Shown: positions 1 through 10,450, counted from the first letter of the stretch. The stretch: 64,000 nucleotides of DNA from Solibacillus isronensis (GCF_023715405.1 NZ_JAMBOC010000001.1:2046001-2110000), one strand, 5' to 3'. Program-made: numbers and translations. The notes: generated by a model not told the origin, from the letters alone.

Positions 1-26
1 GATGCCGGTCTGCGCATTCTCCAAGC

Positions 27-599
27 TTAATCTAGTTGCATGACATTTTCACGCAATGCATCCAAATCCAGCGGGCCAATGATTTGCTTTTGTATTTTCC
101 CTTCTGTATCAATCATGTACGTTGTCGGCATTGTTATAATTTCATATTGATAGGCGACTGCTTCTGTTTGTTCCAGTACGATCGGAAAGGTGATCTCATA
201 GCTTTTTAAAAACTGCTCCACACGCTCCAGTTTTTCGTTTGCATACGTCATATTGACACCGACAATTTCCACATTGTCTTCTTCACGATATTTTTCGTAG
301 TATTTTTGCATATGCGGCATTTCTGCTTCACATGGCGGACACCACGTTGCCCAGAAATTCAGTACGACCCGCTTTCCTCTCAGCTCAGAAAGTGTCAGTG
401 GCTCGCCTTGTAAATTATATAATGTAAAATCCGGTGCAAACTGACCTTTTTCGAGGCCCACTTCTTCGCCCAGTTCAACTTCTTTTCCTATTGCATTTTC
501 GTTGATTGCCGTACTTTGATTGATCTCAGCTTTTATGTAAGTGCCAAGCATTGTGATGACAAGCACTAAAATAATACCGATTCCAATATTTTTTTTCAT
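27..599 (-). CDS. TlpA/ResA-like membrane-anchored thiol-disulfide oxidoreductase
   Basis: Predicted extracytoplasmic thioredoxin-fold protein of 190 residues that would reduce or exchange disulfides outside the membrane, as ResA does in cytochrome c maturation. An N-terminal hydrophobic segment (about residues 4-21) is a membrane anchor. The redox motif WCPPC lies in the sequence NFWATWCPPCEAEMP, and the family cis-proline is in the motif TMPTTY near residue 160. The start at 599 is chosen because a GGGGTG Shine-Dalgarno lies 6 nt upstream; GTG and ATG codons further upstream (608, 605) overlap that site. No cytochrome genes are adjacent, so the substrate is unknown. It is transcribed divergently from the next gene. 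Confidence 0.85.
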   Translation of the reverse strand: MKKNIGIGIILVLVITMLGTYIKAEINQSTAINENAIGKEVELGEEVGLEKGQFAPDFTLYNLQGEPLTLSELRGKRVVLNFWATWCPPCEAEMPHMQKYYEKYREEDNVEIVGVNMTYANEKLERVEQFLKSYEITFPIVLEQTEAVAYQYEIITMPTTYMIDTEGKIQKQIIGPLDLDALRENVMQLD

Positions 600-1053
600 C
601 AACATCACCCCACTATTTCTTCCTATTAGTACATTATCATAACTTTCAGGTATTTATTCAAACTGGAAAAACTTCTTTTGAATCGTCATTGATTTAATAA
701 TCTAATGAATCATTTAAAAACCTATATAAATTTAATTTTACCAAATATGATTATTTATTATAAAAAACGGGTATTTAAAATATACATATTTTGTTCTAAA
801 TACATAGTCTTAATACAATCGTCCCGTTACATTTAATGAAAACATATTAGACATTTGAATCTTATTTGTACATATAATTAGTGAGTTAAGATGGTAAAAT
901 GAAGAGTTTGCAGAAATCCATCTTACGGAAATAAATTAAGCACCATAATTAGGAATAATGAAAAAATTCCAAACACTGAATTTATCTATGAAGATGCCCA
1001 TACTTACTTCAGAAGAAATAAATTTTAGTCCAGTTAAAACAAGGGGAACTTTT
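600..1053. other. AT-rich divergent intergenic region
   Basis: No gene, RNA or convincing repeat seen. The region must hold the promoters of both divergent neighbours. A TATAAT-like hexamer is present near 877 but has no good -35 partner, so no promoter is called. Confidence 0.5.
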
Positions 1054-2751
1054 ATGGAGAAATTTTATCAAGAAGTTTTAATGAACGGTATTAAAGATAT
1101 GGTCTTTATTCTTAAAGTTGTAAACAATGATTTTCGTTTTCAGTTTATTAATACCGCTGCAATGAAACGTTTAAATTTGTCTAACCAGATTATTGGCTCA
1201 AGCATTATGGAGATTGAACCAAAGGAAAAGGCAATATTTTTATATAAGCAATACAGCAAAGTTGTTGAAAGTCAAAAAAGCTATACTTATGAAGATGTTT
1301 ACGAAGAGAATGGTAAAAAGTATTATGCCGAAACCGATTTAAGCCCCTTTTTTGATGAAAAAGGTAAAGTTGATCGAATCATAGCGGTTGTACGCGATAT
1401 TACACATGAAAGAAATGCGCTTTCAGATGCAATGGAAATGATAAGTGGACTGGCTGAAAGTAATGAGCGTTATCATTCTTTATTTTTTCATAATACAGAC
1501 GGCATTTTTATTTTAAATAAAATGGGTTATATTACAGATGGAAATGAAGCGACTGAACATATTACCGGTTATAAAATAAAAGAATTATTTGGAAAACCAC
1601 TTAAAGAGTTATTAGACAAAGAAGATACCGGCAACTTTGATAATTTGATAAGCGAAGCACTTAAAGGAACTAATCAAAGTGGAGATTTAAACTTTAAAAA
1701 TAAAAATGGCGAGCAAATTAACATCATTTTTAAAATCATCCCGCTTTTGATCGATGAGAAAATCATTGGATTATACGGAATTTTGAAAGATATCACTGAA
1801 CAGTTACAGAGCATTAACAAGCTGGAAGAAAGTGAAAAACGTTTTCGTATTATTGCAGAGAATGCTCATGACTTAATTACACTTGTTAATAAAGATGGAG
1901 AAATTACATATGTTTCCCCATCTTATAAAAATATATTAGGTTACTACCATCAGGAATATCTTAAGAAAAGTTTCCTTCATAATGTCCATATAGATGATCA
2001 AGAACGTTTAGTAGAAACTGTCCGTAATTCGATCAGTTCAGGTGAACCTTTTACTATTCAATTTAGACAAAAAAATGCTAAAGGAGATATGATTTGGTGT
2101 GAATCCATCGGAAATCCCGTGTTCAACCAAAAAAATACTTTTCAGCATCTGGTTGTACTCACTAGAGACATTACCTTAAGAAGAGAATATGAATCCAAAT
2201 TGAAATATTTTGCTTATCACGATAGTTTATCAGATCTTCCAAATCGTTTATTTTTTAAAGAACAATTTGCGTTTGCAAAAGAACAGTTTCTAACAAATAA
2301 TACACCTCTTGCTCTAATACTTTTAGATATTGACCATTTCAAACTGATTAACGATACTTATGGCCATGATACAGGAGATGCGGTTATTAAAGAATTTGGT
2401 TCTCGTATTAAATCAACTATCCGTGATCATGACATGGTGGCAAGATTAGGCGGAGATGAATTTGTTATTCTCCTCTCAAACATTCAAAGCTATAATGCAA
2501 TAGAAATTGCAGAAAGAATCAACCACGCTATCCAGCAGCCTTGGAAACTGAACGGGCATACCTTAACGGTTACAACAAGCATGGGAATCGCAACGGCATC
2601 TAGTCAATTGAATTTTACGGAATCCAGTTTAATAAAAAAAGCAGATATTGCCCTATACGAGGCTAAAGAAAGCGGGAAAAATTGCTATAAATTATATAAC
2701 GTTAACTCTCCCAACCTTTCTTCATACACAAATAAAAAGACCAAACTTTAA
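1054..2751 (+). CDS. PAS-PAS-PAS-GGDEF diguanylate cyclase
   Basis: Predicted cytoplasmic sensor that makes cyclic di-GMP from two GTP. Three PAS domains (about residues 1-118, 136-253 and 262-378 from this start), each ending in a RDIT/KDIT-type motif, precede a GGDEF domain of about 165 residues. The catalytic motif is intact (ARLGGDEF), as is an upstream RxxD inhibitory site (RDHD, five residues before GGDEF). No transmembrane segment is seen. The start at 1054 follows an AAGGGGA Shine-Dalgarno at 6 nt. An in-frame ATG at 958 would add 32 residues outside any domain, but has only a close, weak AGGA. It lies upstream of a flagellar cluster that also encodes a PilZ-like protein; the link is inference. 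Confidence 0.9.
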   Translation: MEKFYQEVLMNGIKDMVFILKVVNNDFRFQFINTAAMKRLNLSNQIIGSSIMEIEPKEKAIFLYKQYSKVVESQKSYTYEDVYEENGKKYYAETDLSPFFDEKGKVDRIIAVVRDITHERNALSDAMEMISGLAESNERYHSLFFHNTDGIFILNKMGYITDGNEATEHITGYKIKELFGKPLKELLDKEDTGNFDNLISEALKGTNQSGDLNFKNKNGEQINIIFKIIPLLIDEKIIGLYGILKDITEQLQSINKLEESEKRFRIIAENAHDLITLVNKDGEITYVSPSYKNILGYYHQEYLKKSFLHNVHIDDQERLVETVRNSISSGEPFTIQFRQKNAKGDMIWCESIGNPVFNQKNTFQHLVVLTRDITLRREYESKLKYFAYHDSLSDLPNRLFFKEQFAFAKEQFLTNNTPLALILLDIDHFKLINDTYGHDTGDAVIKEFGSRIKSTIRDHDMVARLGGDEFVILLSNIQSYNAIEIAERINHAIQQPWKLNGHTLTVTTSMGIATASSQLNFTESSLIKKADIALYEAKESGKNCYKLYNVNSPNLSSYTNKKTKL

Positions 2752-2768
2752 TTAAAGTTTGGTCTTTT
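2735..2768. terminator. Bidirectional intrinsic terminator
   Basis: A perfect 34-bp palindrome, A-rich on one side and T-rich on the other, overlaps the stop codon of the GGDEF gene. It lies between that gene and the convergent M23 gene and can serve both. Confidence 0.9.
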
Positions 2769-2775
2769 CTCTATG

Positions 2776-4077
2776 TTACAGTGAAATATAATTTAATGGG
2801 TTTACGGCGTTTGAACGACTGCCGTTCCATTCACCGACATGGATCTCAAAGTGTACATGAGGTCCTGTTGAGTTACCTGAATTTCCAAGTCGTGCAATTT
2901 GCTGACCTTTTGAAACCGATGCCCCAACACTCGTGTTAAATCCGCTTAAATGGGCATACGTTGTTGTGAATAATTGTCCTTCAATCGAGTGAGTAACCAT
3001 TACTACGTTACCGTAACCATTCATCGAACCAACATACGAAACAACACCATCAGCTGCTGCAACAACCGGTGTACCGATTGAGTTGGCAATGTCAATTCCT
3101 AAGTGATTTTTACTTCCGATTGGTCCAATATCACGTCTGCCGAACCCTGATGTAAAGCGACCCGCTGCAGGTCTTGTCCAATTTCCTGCCGAAACAACCG
3201 GCAAGTTTCCGGAACTTACAGCACTATTGCTACTGCTGTTTTGTTTTTTCTTTTTAGCAGCCGCAGCTTCCAATGCCTTTTGACGGGCAACTTCCGCTAA
3301 TCGGCGCTGTTCTTTAAGAAACTTCTCTTCCAGCTCTTTACTTAATTCTACTTTATCATCGTATTCAGCTTTAAGTTCTGTTTTCTCAGATCGTAGTTTC
3401 GCTTCTTCTTTTTCAAGCTCTGCTACTAATTTTTTCTTTTCTTTCTTTTGTTGATTTAATGAAGCCATCAAACTTTTTAATTTCGCTTTATTCGCTTCAA
3501 GGTTTTCTTTTTTCTTCACAAGCTCCAGCTTTTGAACTTCAAGCTTTTCCTGGTCTTCTTTTTGCTCACGCATAATTTGACGATCAGCGTCCATAAGTGT
3601 GCTTACAGCAGAAAAACGATCGATAAAGTCTACGAAACTATTTGCTCCAAGCAATACGTCAAGGTAACTTACTGTACCTGATGACTGAATCGCGCGAGCA
3701 CGTTCACGCAATAGCTCATTTCGCTGTTCGATCTTCTCTTTTAATTCTGCGATTTCATCTTCTAAAATAGAAATTTCTTCGTTTGCAATTTCAATATCCA
3801 ATTCGACAACGGCAATTTTATGGTTCGTTTCATTAATTTCAGCACCAAGTTGCTCTAGTTGTGAAATGATTTTTTGCTGTCTGTTTTGGTTTGTTTGAAT
3901 CTCATTTGTTTTTTGTTCAAGTGATTTATTAATGTTTTTCTTTTCTGCTTCGAGTTGACTGCGCTCTTTTTTCAGTTCATCTAATGTTGCTGCAGATGCT
4001 GCCGGTATTTGAACAAATAGCACTAGCGCAAGTATTGCTGCAATGGTTTTAAATGAACGCGTCGTTAGCTTCTTCAA
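2776..4077 (-). CDS. M23 murein DD-endopeptidase with coiled coil (EnvC-like)
   Basis: Secreted peptidoglycan hydrolase or activator, 433 residues. It has a signal peptide ending near ASA-AT (about residue 30), a long coiled coil rich in Glu/Lys/Leu (about 32-270), a low-complexity linker, and a C-terminal M23/LytM domain (about 300-430). The zinc ligands are visible in HLGID and HVHFEIH. Translation starts at TTG (4077), 9 nt after a GGGGG run. It follows ftsEX on the same strand. In other bacteria FtsEX controls coiled-coil M23 hydrolases such as EnvC or PcsB, or CwlO, so this is the likely partner; that is inference from context. Confidence 0.9.
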   Translation of the reverse strand: MKKLTTRSFKTIAAILALVLFVQIPAASAATLDELKKERSQLEAEKKNINKSLEQKTNEIQTNQNRQQKIISQLEQLGAEINETNHKIAVVELDIEIANEEISILEDEIAELKEKIEQRNELLRERARAIQSSGTVSYLDVLLGANSFVDFIDRFSAVSTLMDADRQIMREQKEDQEKLEVQKLELVKKKENLEANKAKLKSLMASLNQQKKEKKKLVAELEKEEAKLRSEKTELKAEYDDKVELSKELEEKFLKEQRRLAEVARQKALEAAAAKKKKQNSSSNSAVSSGNLPVVSAGNWTRPAAGRFTSGFGRRDIGPIGSKNHLGIDIANSIGTPVVAAADGVVSYVGSMNGYGNVVMVTHSIEGQLFTTTYAHLSGFNTSVGASVSKGQQIARLGNSGNSTGPHVHFEIHVGEWNGSRSNAVNPLNYISL

Positions 4078-4106
4078 AAACTTTTCCCCCTAAATGCATG
4101 GGTAAG

Positions 4107-4137
4107 AGTGGCTCTTTTTGTCTCAAAACGAGCCACT
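4107..4137. other. Strong hairpin between ftsX and the M23 gene
   Basis: An 8-bp inverted repeat (AGTGGCTC/GAGCCACT) extended by TTTT/AAAA inside. No U-run follows on either strand, so it is not a standard terminator. It may be an RNA-processing or stability element between ftsX and the hydrolase gene. Confidence 0.5.
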
Positions 4138-4198
4138 TCCCACTATTTTCGTCATTGTCAATTTTGCCTTGGCAATGTGTGACAGTCGCTGAAAGAAG

Positions 4199-5095
4199 TT
4201 ATACTTTTAAAAACTTACGAACTGACATGAAACTTCCCCATATACCGATGAACATCCCGATGAAAATAATTAAACCATTCACCTGGTACATAAGTGGTGT
4301 TACTTCTAACAATTGGAATAATTCCCCTTTTAATCGAGGTGCCAATAAATCATAAATATTGTAATAAGCAATTGTAACGGCTGCGACTGGAATAATAGAT
4401 CCAATCAAACCAAGCCACATTCCTTCCAATACAAATGGAATGCGGACGAAAGAATTTGTAGCCCCTACAAGCTTCATAATTTCAATTTCATCTTTACGTG
4501 CAATAATCGTAATGCGAATTGTATTAGAGATTAAGAACATCGCTGTGAACAGCAGTCCTAAAATCAATACGAGTCCAACATTACGAGCGATTTCTAAGAA
4601 GTTAAATAGTTTTTCTACTTTACCCTCGCCATATTTTACTTCAAAAGTATTGTCTAAGCTATCAATCTGTTTTGCGACATCAGCTGTTTTCAAAGGATCG
4701 ACAGCTTTGACATACAATACATTGTATAACGGGTTGTTCTGTTCGAATAAACTTAATTCATCGCCAAAATCTTTGATTAACTTGCTTAATTCTTGTTCTT
4801 TTGAAGAATATGTAACTTCCTCGACATCCGGCATATTATGAATCTCGTCAAGAAGCTGTTCTTCTGCCAGTTTCGCTTCTTCCGCTTCCGGAATAATATC
4901 GATCATGACACGAATTTCAACATCGTTTTCCAAATCGGAAGCGACTTTGTTTAAATTCATCATAATCGCTGCAAATACACCGACCAATAATAATGTGACC
5001 GTTACAGCACTGATTGAAGCGAGTGTCATCCAGCTGTTACGGCCTAATGATTTAAAACTTTCACGGAAATGACGGGCAATTGTTCTAGTTTTCAT
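4199..5095 (-). CDS. ftsX: Cell division ABC transporter permease FtsX
   Basis: Integral membrane partner of FtsE, 298 residues. One N-terminal membrane segment (about 25-47) is followed by an extracytoplasmic loop of about 120 residues and a FtsX domain with three further helices (about 165-190, 215-245, 265-290). The start at 5095 is fixed by a GGAGGTGA Shine-Dalgarno located inside the end of ftsE, so the reading frames overlap by 11 nt. An upstream in-frame start would lie within that site. FtsEX couples ATP hydrolysis in the cytoplasm to wall-hydrolase activation outside. Confidence 0.95.
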   Translation of the reverse strand: MKTRTIARHFRESFKSLGRNSWMTLASISAVTVTLLLVGVFAAIMMNLNKVASDLENDVEIRVMIDIIPEAEEAKLAEEQLLDEIHNMPDVEEVTYSSKEQELSKLIKDFGDELSLFEQNNPLYNVLYVKAVDPLKTADVAKQIDSLDNTFEVKYGEGKVEKLFNFLEIARNVGLVLILGLLFTAMFLISNTIRITIIARKDEIEIMKLVGATNSFVRIPFVLEGMWLGLIGSIIPVAAVTIAYYNIYDLLAPRLKGELFQLLEVTPLMYQVNGLIIFIGMFIGIWGSFMSVRKFLKV

Positions 5096-5771
5096 AGCCG
5101 TAGTCACCTCCGTACTCATCACGGACGATCATTCCGCCTTCAATAGCAATAACTCTTTTACGCACAGTATTTACGATTTCACGGTTATGTGTTGCCATTA
5201 AAATCGTCGTACCTTGGCGATTGATTTCCTCAAAAATATTCATAATTTCCCACGAAGTTTCCGGGTCTAAATTTCCTGTAGGCTCGTCCGCAATCATCAC
5301 TTTTGGACGGTTCACAATCGAGCGGGCAATTGCAACACGTTGCTGTTCTCCACCTGACAGCTCATTCGGCAGCATTCGCACTTTATGCTTTAATCCCACC
5401 AGTTCGAGTACTTCCATTACCCGTTTACGAATGACACTTGGCTGTTCTTCAATTACTTCCATCGCGAACGCTACATTTTCATATACTGTTAAGCGCGGCA
5501 ATAATTTAAAGTCCTGGAAGACGACACCAAGATGACGGCGTAAATGAGGTACGCGATTATTTTTTAGCGTTCTCAAGTTAATACCATTAATGATGACATC
5601 GCCGGAAGTCGGTTTTTCTTCACGGTACATCAATTTAATAAATGTCGATTTACCTGCTCCACTCGGGCCAACTATATATACAAATTCACCCTTTTTTATA
5701 TGAACCGTAATCCCGTTTGCGGCGACGACCCCATTAGGATACTTCTTCACTACATTATTCATTTCAATCAT
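5085..5771 (-). CDS. ftsE: Cell division ATP-binding protein FtsE
   Basis: ABC ATPase of 228 residues. Walker A GPSGAGKS (about 37-44), signature LSGGEQQR (about 139-146) and Walker B VMIADEPTGNLD (about 159-170) are all intact, and the His switch is in ATHNREIV. The start is preceded by AGGTGG at 8 nt. It is the first gene of an ftsE-ftsX unit, overlapping ftsX. Together they form the FtsEX complex that regulates septal or lateral peptidoglycan hydrolases. Confidence 0.96.
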   Translation of the reverse strand: MIEMNNVVKKYPNGVVAANGITVHIKKGEFVYIVGPSGAGKSTFIKLMYREEKPTSGDVIINGINLRTLKNNRVPHLRRHLGVVFQDFKLLPRLTVYENVAFAMEVIEEQPSVIRKRVMEVLELVGLKHKVRMLPNELSGGEQQRVAIARSIVNRPKVMIADEPTGNLDPETSWEIMNIFEEINRQGTTILMATHNREIVNTVRKRVIAIEGGMIVRDEYGGDYGYEN

Positions 5772-5823
5772 TCACGAAACCACCTAAGCTCAATATCTAG
5801 TATTTTAAATTTTAGTCTTACCC

Positions 5824-5832
5824 ATTATAGCA
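5824..5832 (-). promoter_or_regulatory. Extended -10 promoter for ftsEX
   Basis: Reverse strand TGCTATAAT (TGn extension plus consensus TATAAT) about 52 bp upstream of the ftsE start. No good -35 is evident, which extended -10 promoters tolerate. Confidence 0.55.
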
Positions 5833-6169
5833 TTTTCAGGCTCAAATTTTATTACATTTTCTTTTCAATGTAAGCCCCGCCTCGTTTTCAAACTCTCTGC
5901 ACCGCCATGACAACATTAAAAGAAATCAATTGTCGCTAAATTTTCATAGAAATACACTTATTTTTTGGTTTTCGTAATGTATTTGTTAAAGTATGAAATG
6001 TTCTTAATATAATAAAATACTCTACACTATTTTTAATTATTCGACGTTTTCAGTGAAAACCCTTCTCAGCATTTGGATTATTATGGTATTTATAGGTAGT
6101 TTTTTAGAAATTACATTTTTCTATGTAGGAATGCGGCAGTTTGTGACTTTTAATTGGAGATTTGGCGGA
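5833..6169. other. Intergenic spacer without recognised gene
   Basis: About 340 bp upstream of ftsE and downstream of the yvlB-like gene. In B. subtilis a cytochrome gene (cccB) sits next to ftsE; no trace of it is readable here. Confidence 0.5.
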
Positions 6170-6213
6170 AAACAAAATTAAAAGCATCCAAATTCTTTAT
6201 GAGAAGATGGATG
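6170..6213 (-). terminator. Intrinsic terminator of the yvlB-like gene
   Basis: On the reverse strand a GCATCCA/TGGATGC stem with an inner TTCT/AGAA pairing is followed by a T-rich tract (CTTTTAATTTTG). It lies about 60 bp past the stop codon of the upstream gene. Confidence 0.7.
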
Positions 6214-6276
6214 CCTGATTTTATTAATGAGTTTGTTGTTGCTTTGAGTCTTCCGAAACCCTGGTAAATCCTACCC

Positions 6277-7491
6277 CTATAGCAGTGTATAACGTACTAT
6301 TACTGTTCCTGTGCGAGATTCCCCTACTAATTTCAGGAGTTTCGCACCTTCCAGTTCTTTTGTGAAACGGACTGATTTTGACAGGAATTGCTCCTCTTCT
6401 TCTGTAACCAGTACATCACTTAAACCGATATCTGCTTTTCCGAAGTTTGAGAAAACCTGGCCATCCAGTGCGACTGTTTTCGGAACATAAATTTCTACTG
6501 AACCTGCTAGTGCACGTGCCTTGATTTTATGCGCTTCCGCACTTGTTGTTGTGATAACAACATGTCCATTCATCGATTCAGCTTCGACTTCATTTAATTC
6601 ACCGTCAACGTAAATACGTCCATTTGCTGTGCAGATTTCCAGATCTTCACCTTTAATATGACGGGCTTCTACTGCACCATTGCTCGTTTGCAGTTCCGCA
6701 TGATCAAATGTTGCATTTTCCAGACGGATTACGCCGTTATGTGTACGCGCTTTTACTAGCTTTGCATCAACCTGTTCGATTGAAACGCTACCTGTTAATA
6801 GTTTCGCAATGACTACATCATAATGTTTTTCTGGAATAGCTACTTGGACTTTCACTTGTGCAAATTTATTTGTTGATTGAATAAATAATTTGTCATTTGT
6901 CAGCTTCGACATGTTTTCCGTTGCCTGTGCAATCGTTTCTTCCTCAGTACCTTTTAACGGTGTTTTCCCTGTCACATTCACAGTAACTAAATCATCCGTT
7001 GCACGTACGATATCCACCTTACCATTGGCGATTTCCAGCTCTACCCCTTTAACATCAGCTACAGGGTAAGCATACGTTTTAGTGAATTCCACTTTTTCTC
7101 CGAACGGTGTATCAATATCAAGCTCTTTAAACTTTGATAAAGCTGCACCGACTAACCCTGTCATGCGTGTGCTGAATTGCGATAAATCCTGCTTAATATC
7201 GCCCATAAACTCGTCCATTTTTTTATTGAATTCTTTATCGTTAAATGACTTGCCGAAAATATCTTCAAATCCTGTTGTTTTACGTTTTTCTTTTTGTTCT
7301 TCAAAAACCGGTTCTGCCTTATGCGGCTCTTCTTCATACTTTTCTTCAAAAACCGGTTGTTCGACTGGTGCTGCTTGTGCTGGAGTGGATTCCTTTTCCG
7401 ACGACAATTTTTCCAGTAATACAATCGCCTCTTCTGCCGTAATTGTACCGCTTTCAACTAATTTTAAAATGCGTTTACGTTCTTCTTGCAT
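6277..7491 (-). CDS. yvlB: YvlB-like DUF4097 family protein
   Basis: Protein of 404 residues. The N-terminal 30 residues (ERKRILKLVESGTITAEEAI) match the short domain found at the start of YvlB-type proteins. Residues 38-100 are charged, low in complexity and contain a repeated PVFEE motif. About 140-404 form the DUF4097/adhesin-like beta-repeat domain. The exact function is unknown; YvlB belongs to envelope-stress (LiaR/SigW-type) genes in Bacillus. It lies downstream of uvrA on the same strand, as in B. subtilis. A strong GGGAGGAA Shine-Dalgarno lies 8 nt before the ATG but within a hairpin (see separate entry). Confidence 0.8.
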   Translation of the reverse strand: MQEERKRILKLVESGTITAEEAIVLLEKLSSEKESTPAQAAPVEQPVFEEKYEEEPHKAEPVFEEQKEKRKTTGFEDIFGKSFNDKEFNKKMDEFMGDIKQDLSQFSTRMTGLVGAALSKFKELDIDTPFGEKVEFTKTYAYPVADVKGVELEIANGKVDIVRATDDLVTVNVTGKTPLKGTEEETIAQATENMSKLTNDKLFIQSTNKFAQVKVQVAIPEKHYDVVIAKLLTGSVSIEQVDAKLVKARTHNGVIRLENATFDHAELQTSNGAVEARHIKGEDLEICTANGRIYVDGELNEVEAESMNGHVVITTTSAEAHKIKARALAGSVEIYVPKTVALDGQVFSNFGKADIGLSDVLVTEEEEQFLSKSVRFTKELEGAKLLKLVGESRTGTVIVRYTLL

Positions 7492-7493
7492 AA

Positions 7494-7541
7494 AAAAATT
7501 CCTCCCTCTGCTTCGTATATAGTTATTATACGAGGAGGGAG
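7494..7541 (-). promoter_or_regulatory. Hairpin covering the yvlB ribosome-binding site
   Basis: On the reverse strand CTCCCTC and TCGTATA pair with TATACGA and GAGGGAG across a 7-nt loop. The 3' arm is the yvlB Shine-Dalgarno, and a run of seven T follows directly before the ATG. It can be read as a uvrA terminator or as a ribosome-binding-site-sequestering leader. A TATAAT hexamer lies in the loop. Confidence 0.6.
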
Positions 7542-7577
7542 AAAGAAAAGTTTCGTTTGCGCTCTTAGTTTTTCAAT

Positions 7578-10445
7578 CTATTTATTTTGCGCTTCTTTAA
7601 TTCTTGATTCCATACGTTCACGATCACGTTCCAGAATCGGTTTTAAGTAGCGTCCAGTATAGCTTTCTTTCACTTCGGCTATTTTCTCCGGTGTACCTGT
7701 CGCTAAAATTGTACCGCCACCTTCGCCGCCTTCAGGACCTAAATCAATAATATGGTCGGCAGTTTTGATAACATCGAGATTATGTTCAATAACAAGCACG
7801 GTCTCCCCGTTTTCAACTAAGCGCTGCAGTACAATCAATAAACGGGAAATATCATCCGCATGCAAACCGGTCGTTGGCTCATCCAAAATATAAAACGACT
7901 TGCCGGTTGAACGACGATGCAATTCCGACGCCAATTTTACACGCTGTGCTTCACCGCCAGATAATGTTGTCGCTGGCTGACCAAGCTTCACATAGCCAAG
8001 ACCGACATCGACGATCGTTTGCAGTTTACGCTGGATTTTTGGCAAGTTCCCGAAAAACTCCAACGCATCTTCTACCGTCATCTCCAAAATATCGGAAATA
8101 TTTTTATCTTTATATTTTACTTCCAGTGTTTCACGGTTATAACGCTTCCCGTGACATATTTCACACGGCACATAAACATCCGGTAAGAAGTGCATCTCGA
8201 TTTTAATAATGCCATCCCCACGACAAGCTTCACAACGTCCGCCTTTTACGTTGAACGAAAAACGTCCTTTTTTATAGCCGCGCACTTTCGCTTCATTCGT
8301 CATCGCAAAAACATCACGAATATCATCGAATACGCCAATATACGTTGCCGGGTTTGAACGTGGAGTACGGCCGATTGGCGATTGGTCCACATCGATTACT
8401 TTCTCCAGCTGTTCTAAACCTTCTATTGTTTTATGCTTACCCGGCTTCACTTTTGCACGGTTCAGTTTTGATGCAAGTGACTTATATAAGATTTCATTTA
8501 CCAATGTCGATTTACCGGAACCTGACACACCTGTAACGGCGATGAACTGCCCTAATGGAATATCGACACTGACATTTTTCAAGTTATTTTCAGAAGCGCC
8601 TTTAATCTTTATTTTTCGGCCATCTGATTTACGGCGTTCAAGCGGAAGCGGAATAAATTTCTTCCCGCTTAAATATTGACCGGTAATCGACTCTTTGTTT
8701 TTCATTACTTGCTTTGGTGTCCCTTGCGCAATGACTTGACCGCCATGTACACCGGCACCCGGCCCGATATCGATTAAATGGTCTGCTGCCATCATCGTAT
8801 CTTCATCATGCTCGACGATAATTAATGTATTACCGAGGTCGCGCATATTTACAAGTGTATTAATTAACCGGTCATTGTCACGCTGGTGCAACCCGATTGA
8901 CGGCTCGTCCAAAATATAAAGAACACCTGTTAAACGGGAGCCGATCTGTGTTGCCAGTCGGATCCGCTGTGCTTCCCCGCCGGATAATGTTCCAGCAGAC
9001 CGTGCAAGTGTTAAATAGTTTAAACCAACGTCCAATAAGAACTTCAGTCGTTCAATAACTTCACGAATAATTAAATTTGCAATCTGGCGTTCTTTTTCCG
9101 TTAATTCTACTGAACTAAAGAACTCATACATTTCCTGAATGGAATGTCGAGTCGCTTCCGAAATATTTTGGTCTTTAATTTTTACGGCCAATGTTTCCTT
9201 TTTCAGACGGTGCCCTTTACAAGTAGCACAAGGCTGTTCGGTCATGTACTTTTGCATTGATTCACGCACATAGTCTGAAGATGAATCTGTAAAGCGGCGC
9301 TCGATATTCGCGATGACGCCTTCAAATTCGATATTTTTCTTATGCATACTGCCATAATCATTCGTATATTCGAAGAGAATTTTCTCTTTTCCTGAACCGT
9401 ATAAAATTTTGTCCATTTTTTCCTTAGGAATATCTTTTACCGGCACATCCATTGGAATATTGTAATGTTTACATACCGATGCCAACAGCTGCGGGTAATA
9501 GTTGGACGATACGGATTCCCATGGTGCAATCGCATTTTCAAGCAATGTTAAATCCCAGTTGTGAATGACTAAGTCGATATCGGCCTTTGCCTTACTACCA
9601 AGCCCGTCACATGTAGGGCAAGCCCCAAATGGACTGTTGAATGAGAACATGCGCGGTTCCAGTTCACCAATTGAAAATCCGCATAGCGGACATGCATGAT
9701 GCTCACTGAATAACAGTTCCTCATGATCGATCACATCGACTAGAACGCGACCATCCGCAATTCTGAGCGCTGCTTCAAGTGAATCACTTAAACGTGTTTC
9801 ATTGCCCTCTTTTACGACAACACGGTCCACGACTACTTCAATCGTGTGCTTTTTATTTTTATCCAACTCGATATTGTCATCGAGATCACGCAGTTCCCCG
9901 TTTGCACGGATACGCACAAAGCCTTGTTTTTTCAAGTCTTCAAGCAGCTTTACATGCGTTCCTTTTTTCCCTTCAATAACAGGGGCAAGCAGCTGCATTT
10001 TCGTGCGCTCCGGATATTCCATCAGGCGGTCGACCATTTGCTCAACTGTCTGTGATGTAATTTCAATCCCATGTGTCGGGCAGTAAGGTTTTCCGATCCG
10101 CGCAAAAAGGAGACGTAAATAATCGTAAATTTCCGTTACTGTCCCGACAGTTGAGCGCGGGTTACGGCTCGTCGTCTTCTGGTCGATCGAAATGGCCGGA
10201 GACAGTCCTTCAATTGTATCGACATCCGGCTTGTCCATCTGCCCTAAAAATTGTCGTGCATATGCAGACAATGATTCGACGTAACGGCGCTGCCCTTCCG
10301 CATAAATTGTATCGAATGCCAATGAAGATTTACCGGAACCTGAAAGACCTGTCACAACGACAATTTTATCGCGAGGAATTGTGACATCAATATTTTTTAA
10401 ATTATGCGCTCGTGCACCTTGTACGACAATTTCTGTATTTTTCAC
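7578..10445 (-). CDS. uvrA: Excinuclease ABC subunit A
   Basis: DNA damage-recognition ATPase of nucleotide excision repair, about 955 residues. It has two ABC modules: Walker [10 protein letters not shown] and GVSGSGKST, with signatures [12 protein letters not shown] and [12 protein letters not shown]. Zinc modules are visible as CPLC/CPTC and CEAC/CEIC pairs. Start choice: the frame opens with GTG at 10454, overlapping the uvrB stop, but an AGAAGGG Shine-Dalgarno abuts that codon. It is 8 nt from the in-frame GTG at 10445, which also gives the N-terminal length of B. subtilis UvrA. It is the second gene of a uvrB-uvrA operon. Confidence 0.97.
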   Translation of the reverse strand: MKNTEIVVQGARAHNLKNIDVTIPRDKIVVVTGLSGSGKSSLAFDTIYAEGQRRYVESLSAYARQFLGQMDKPDVDTIEGLSPAISIDQKTTSRNPRSTVGTVTEIYDYLRLLFARIGKPYCPTHGIEITSQTVEQMVDRLMEYPERTKMQLLAPVIEGKKGTHVKLLEDLKKQGFVRIRANGELRDLDDNIELDKNKKHTIEVVVDRVVVKEGNETRLSDSLEAALRIADGRVLVDVIDHEELLFSEHHACPLCGFSIGELEPRMFSFNSPFGACPTCDGLGSKAKADIDLVIHNWDLTLLENAIAPWESVSSNYYPQLLASVCKHYNIPMDVPVKDIPKEKMDKILYGSGKEKILFEYTNDYGSMHKKNIEFEGVIANIERRFTDSSSDYVRESMQKYMTEQPCATCKGHRLKKETLAVKIKDQNISEATRHSIQEMYEFFSSVELTEKERQIANLIIREVIERLKFLLDVGLNYLTLARSAGTLSGGEAQRIRLATQIGSRLTGVLYILDEPSIGLHQRDNDRLINTLVNMRDLGNTLIIVEHDEDTMMAADHLIDIGPGAGVHGGQVIAQGTPKQVMKNKESITGQYLSGKKFIPLPLERRKSDGRKIKIKGASENNLKNVSVDIPLGQFIAVTGVSGSGKSTLVNEILYKSLASKLNRAKVKPGKHKTIEGLEQLEKVIDVDQSPIGRTPRSNPATYIGVFDDIRDVFAMTNEAKVRGYKKGRFSFNVKGGRCEACRGDGIIKIEMHFLPDVYVPCEICHGKRYNRETLEVKYKDKNISDILEMTVEDALEFFGNLPKIQRKLQTIVDVGLGYVKLGQPATTLSGGEAQRVKLASELHRRSTGKSFYILDEPTTGLHADDISRLLIVLQRLVENGETVLVIEHNLDVIKTADHIIDLGPEGGEGGGTILATGTPEKIAEVKESYTGRYLKPILERDRERMESRIKEAQNK

Positions 10446-10450
10446 ATTGT

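Noticed and set aside
4107..4137. Terminator between ftsX and the M23 gene
   Set aside because: The stem is strong but neither strand has a U-run after it; kept only as an unexplained hairpin.
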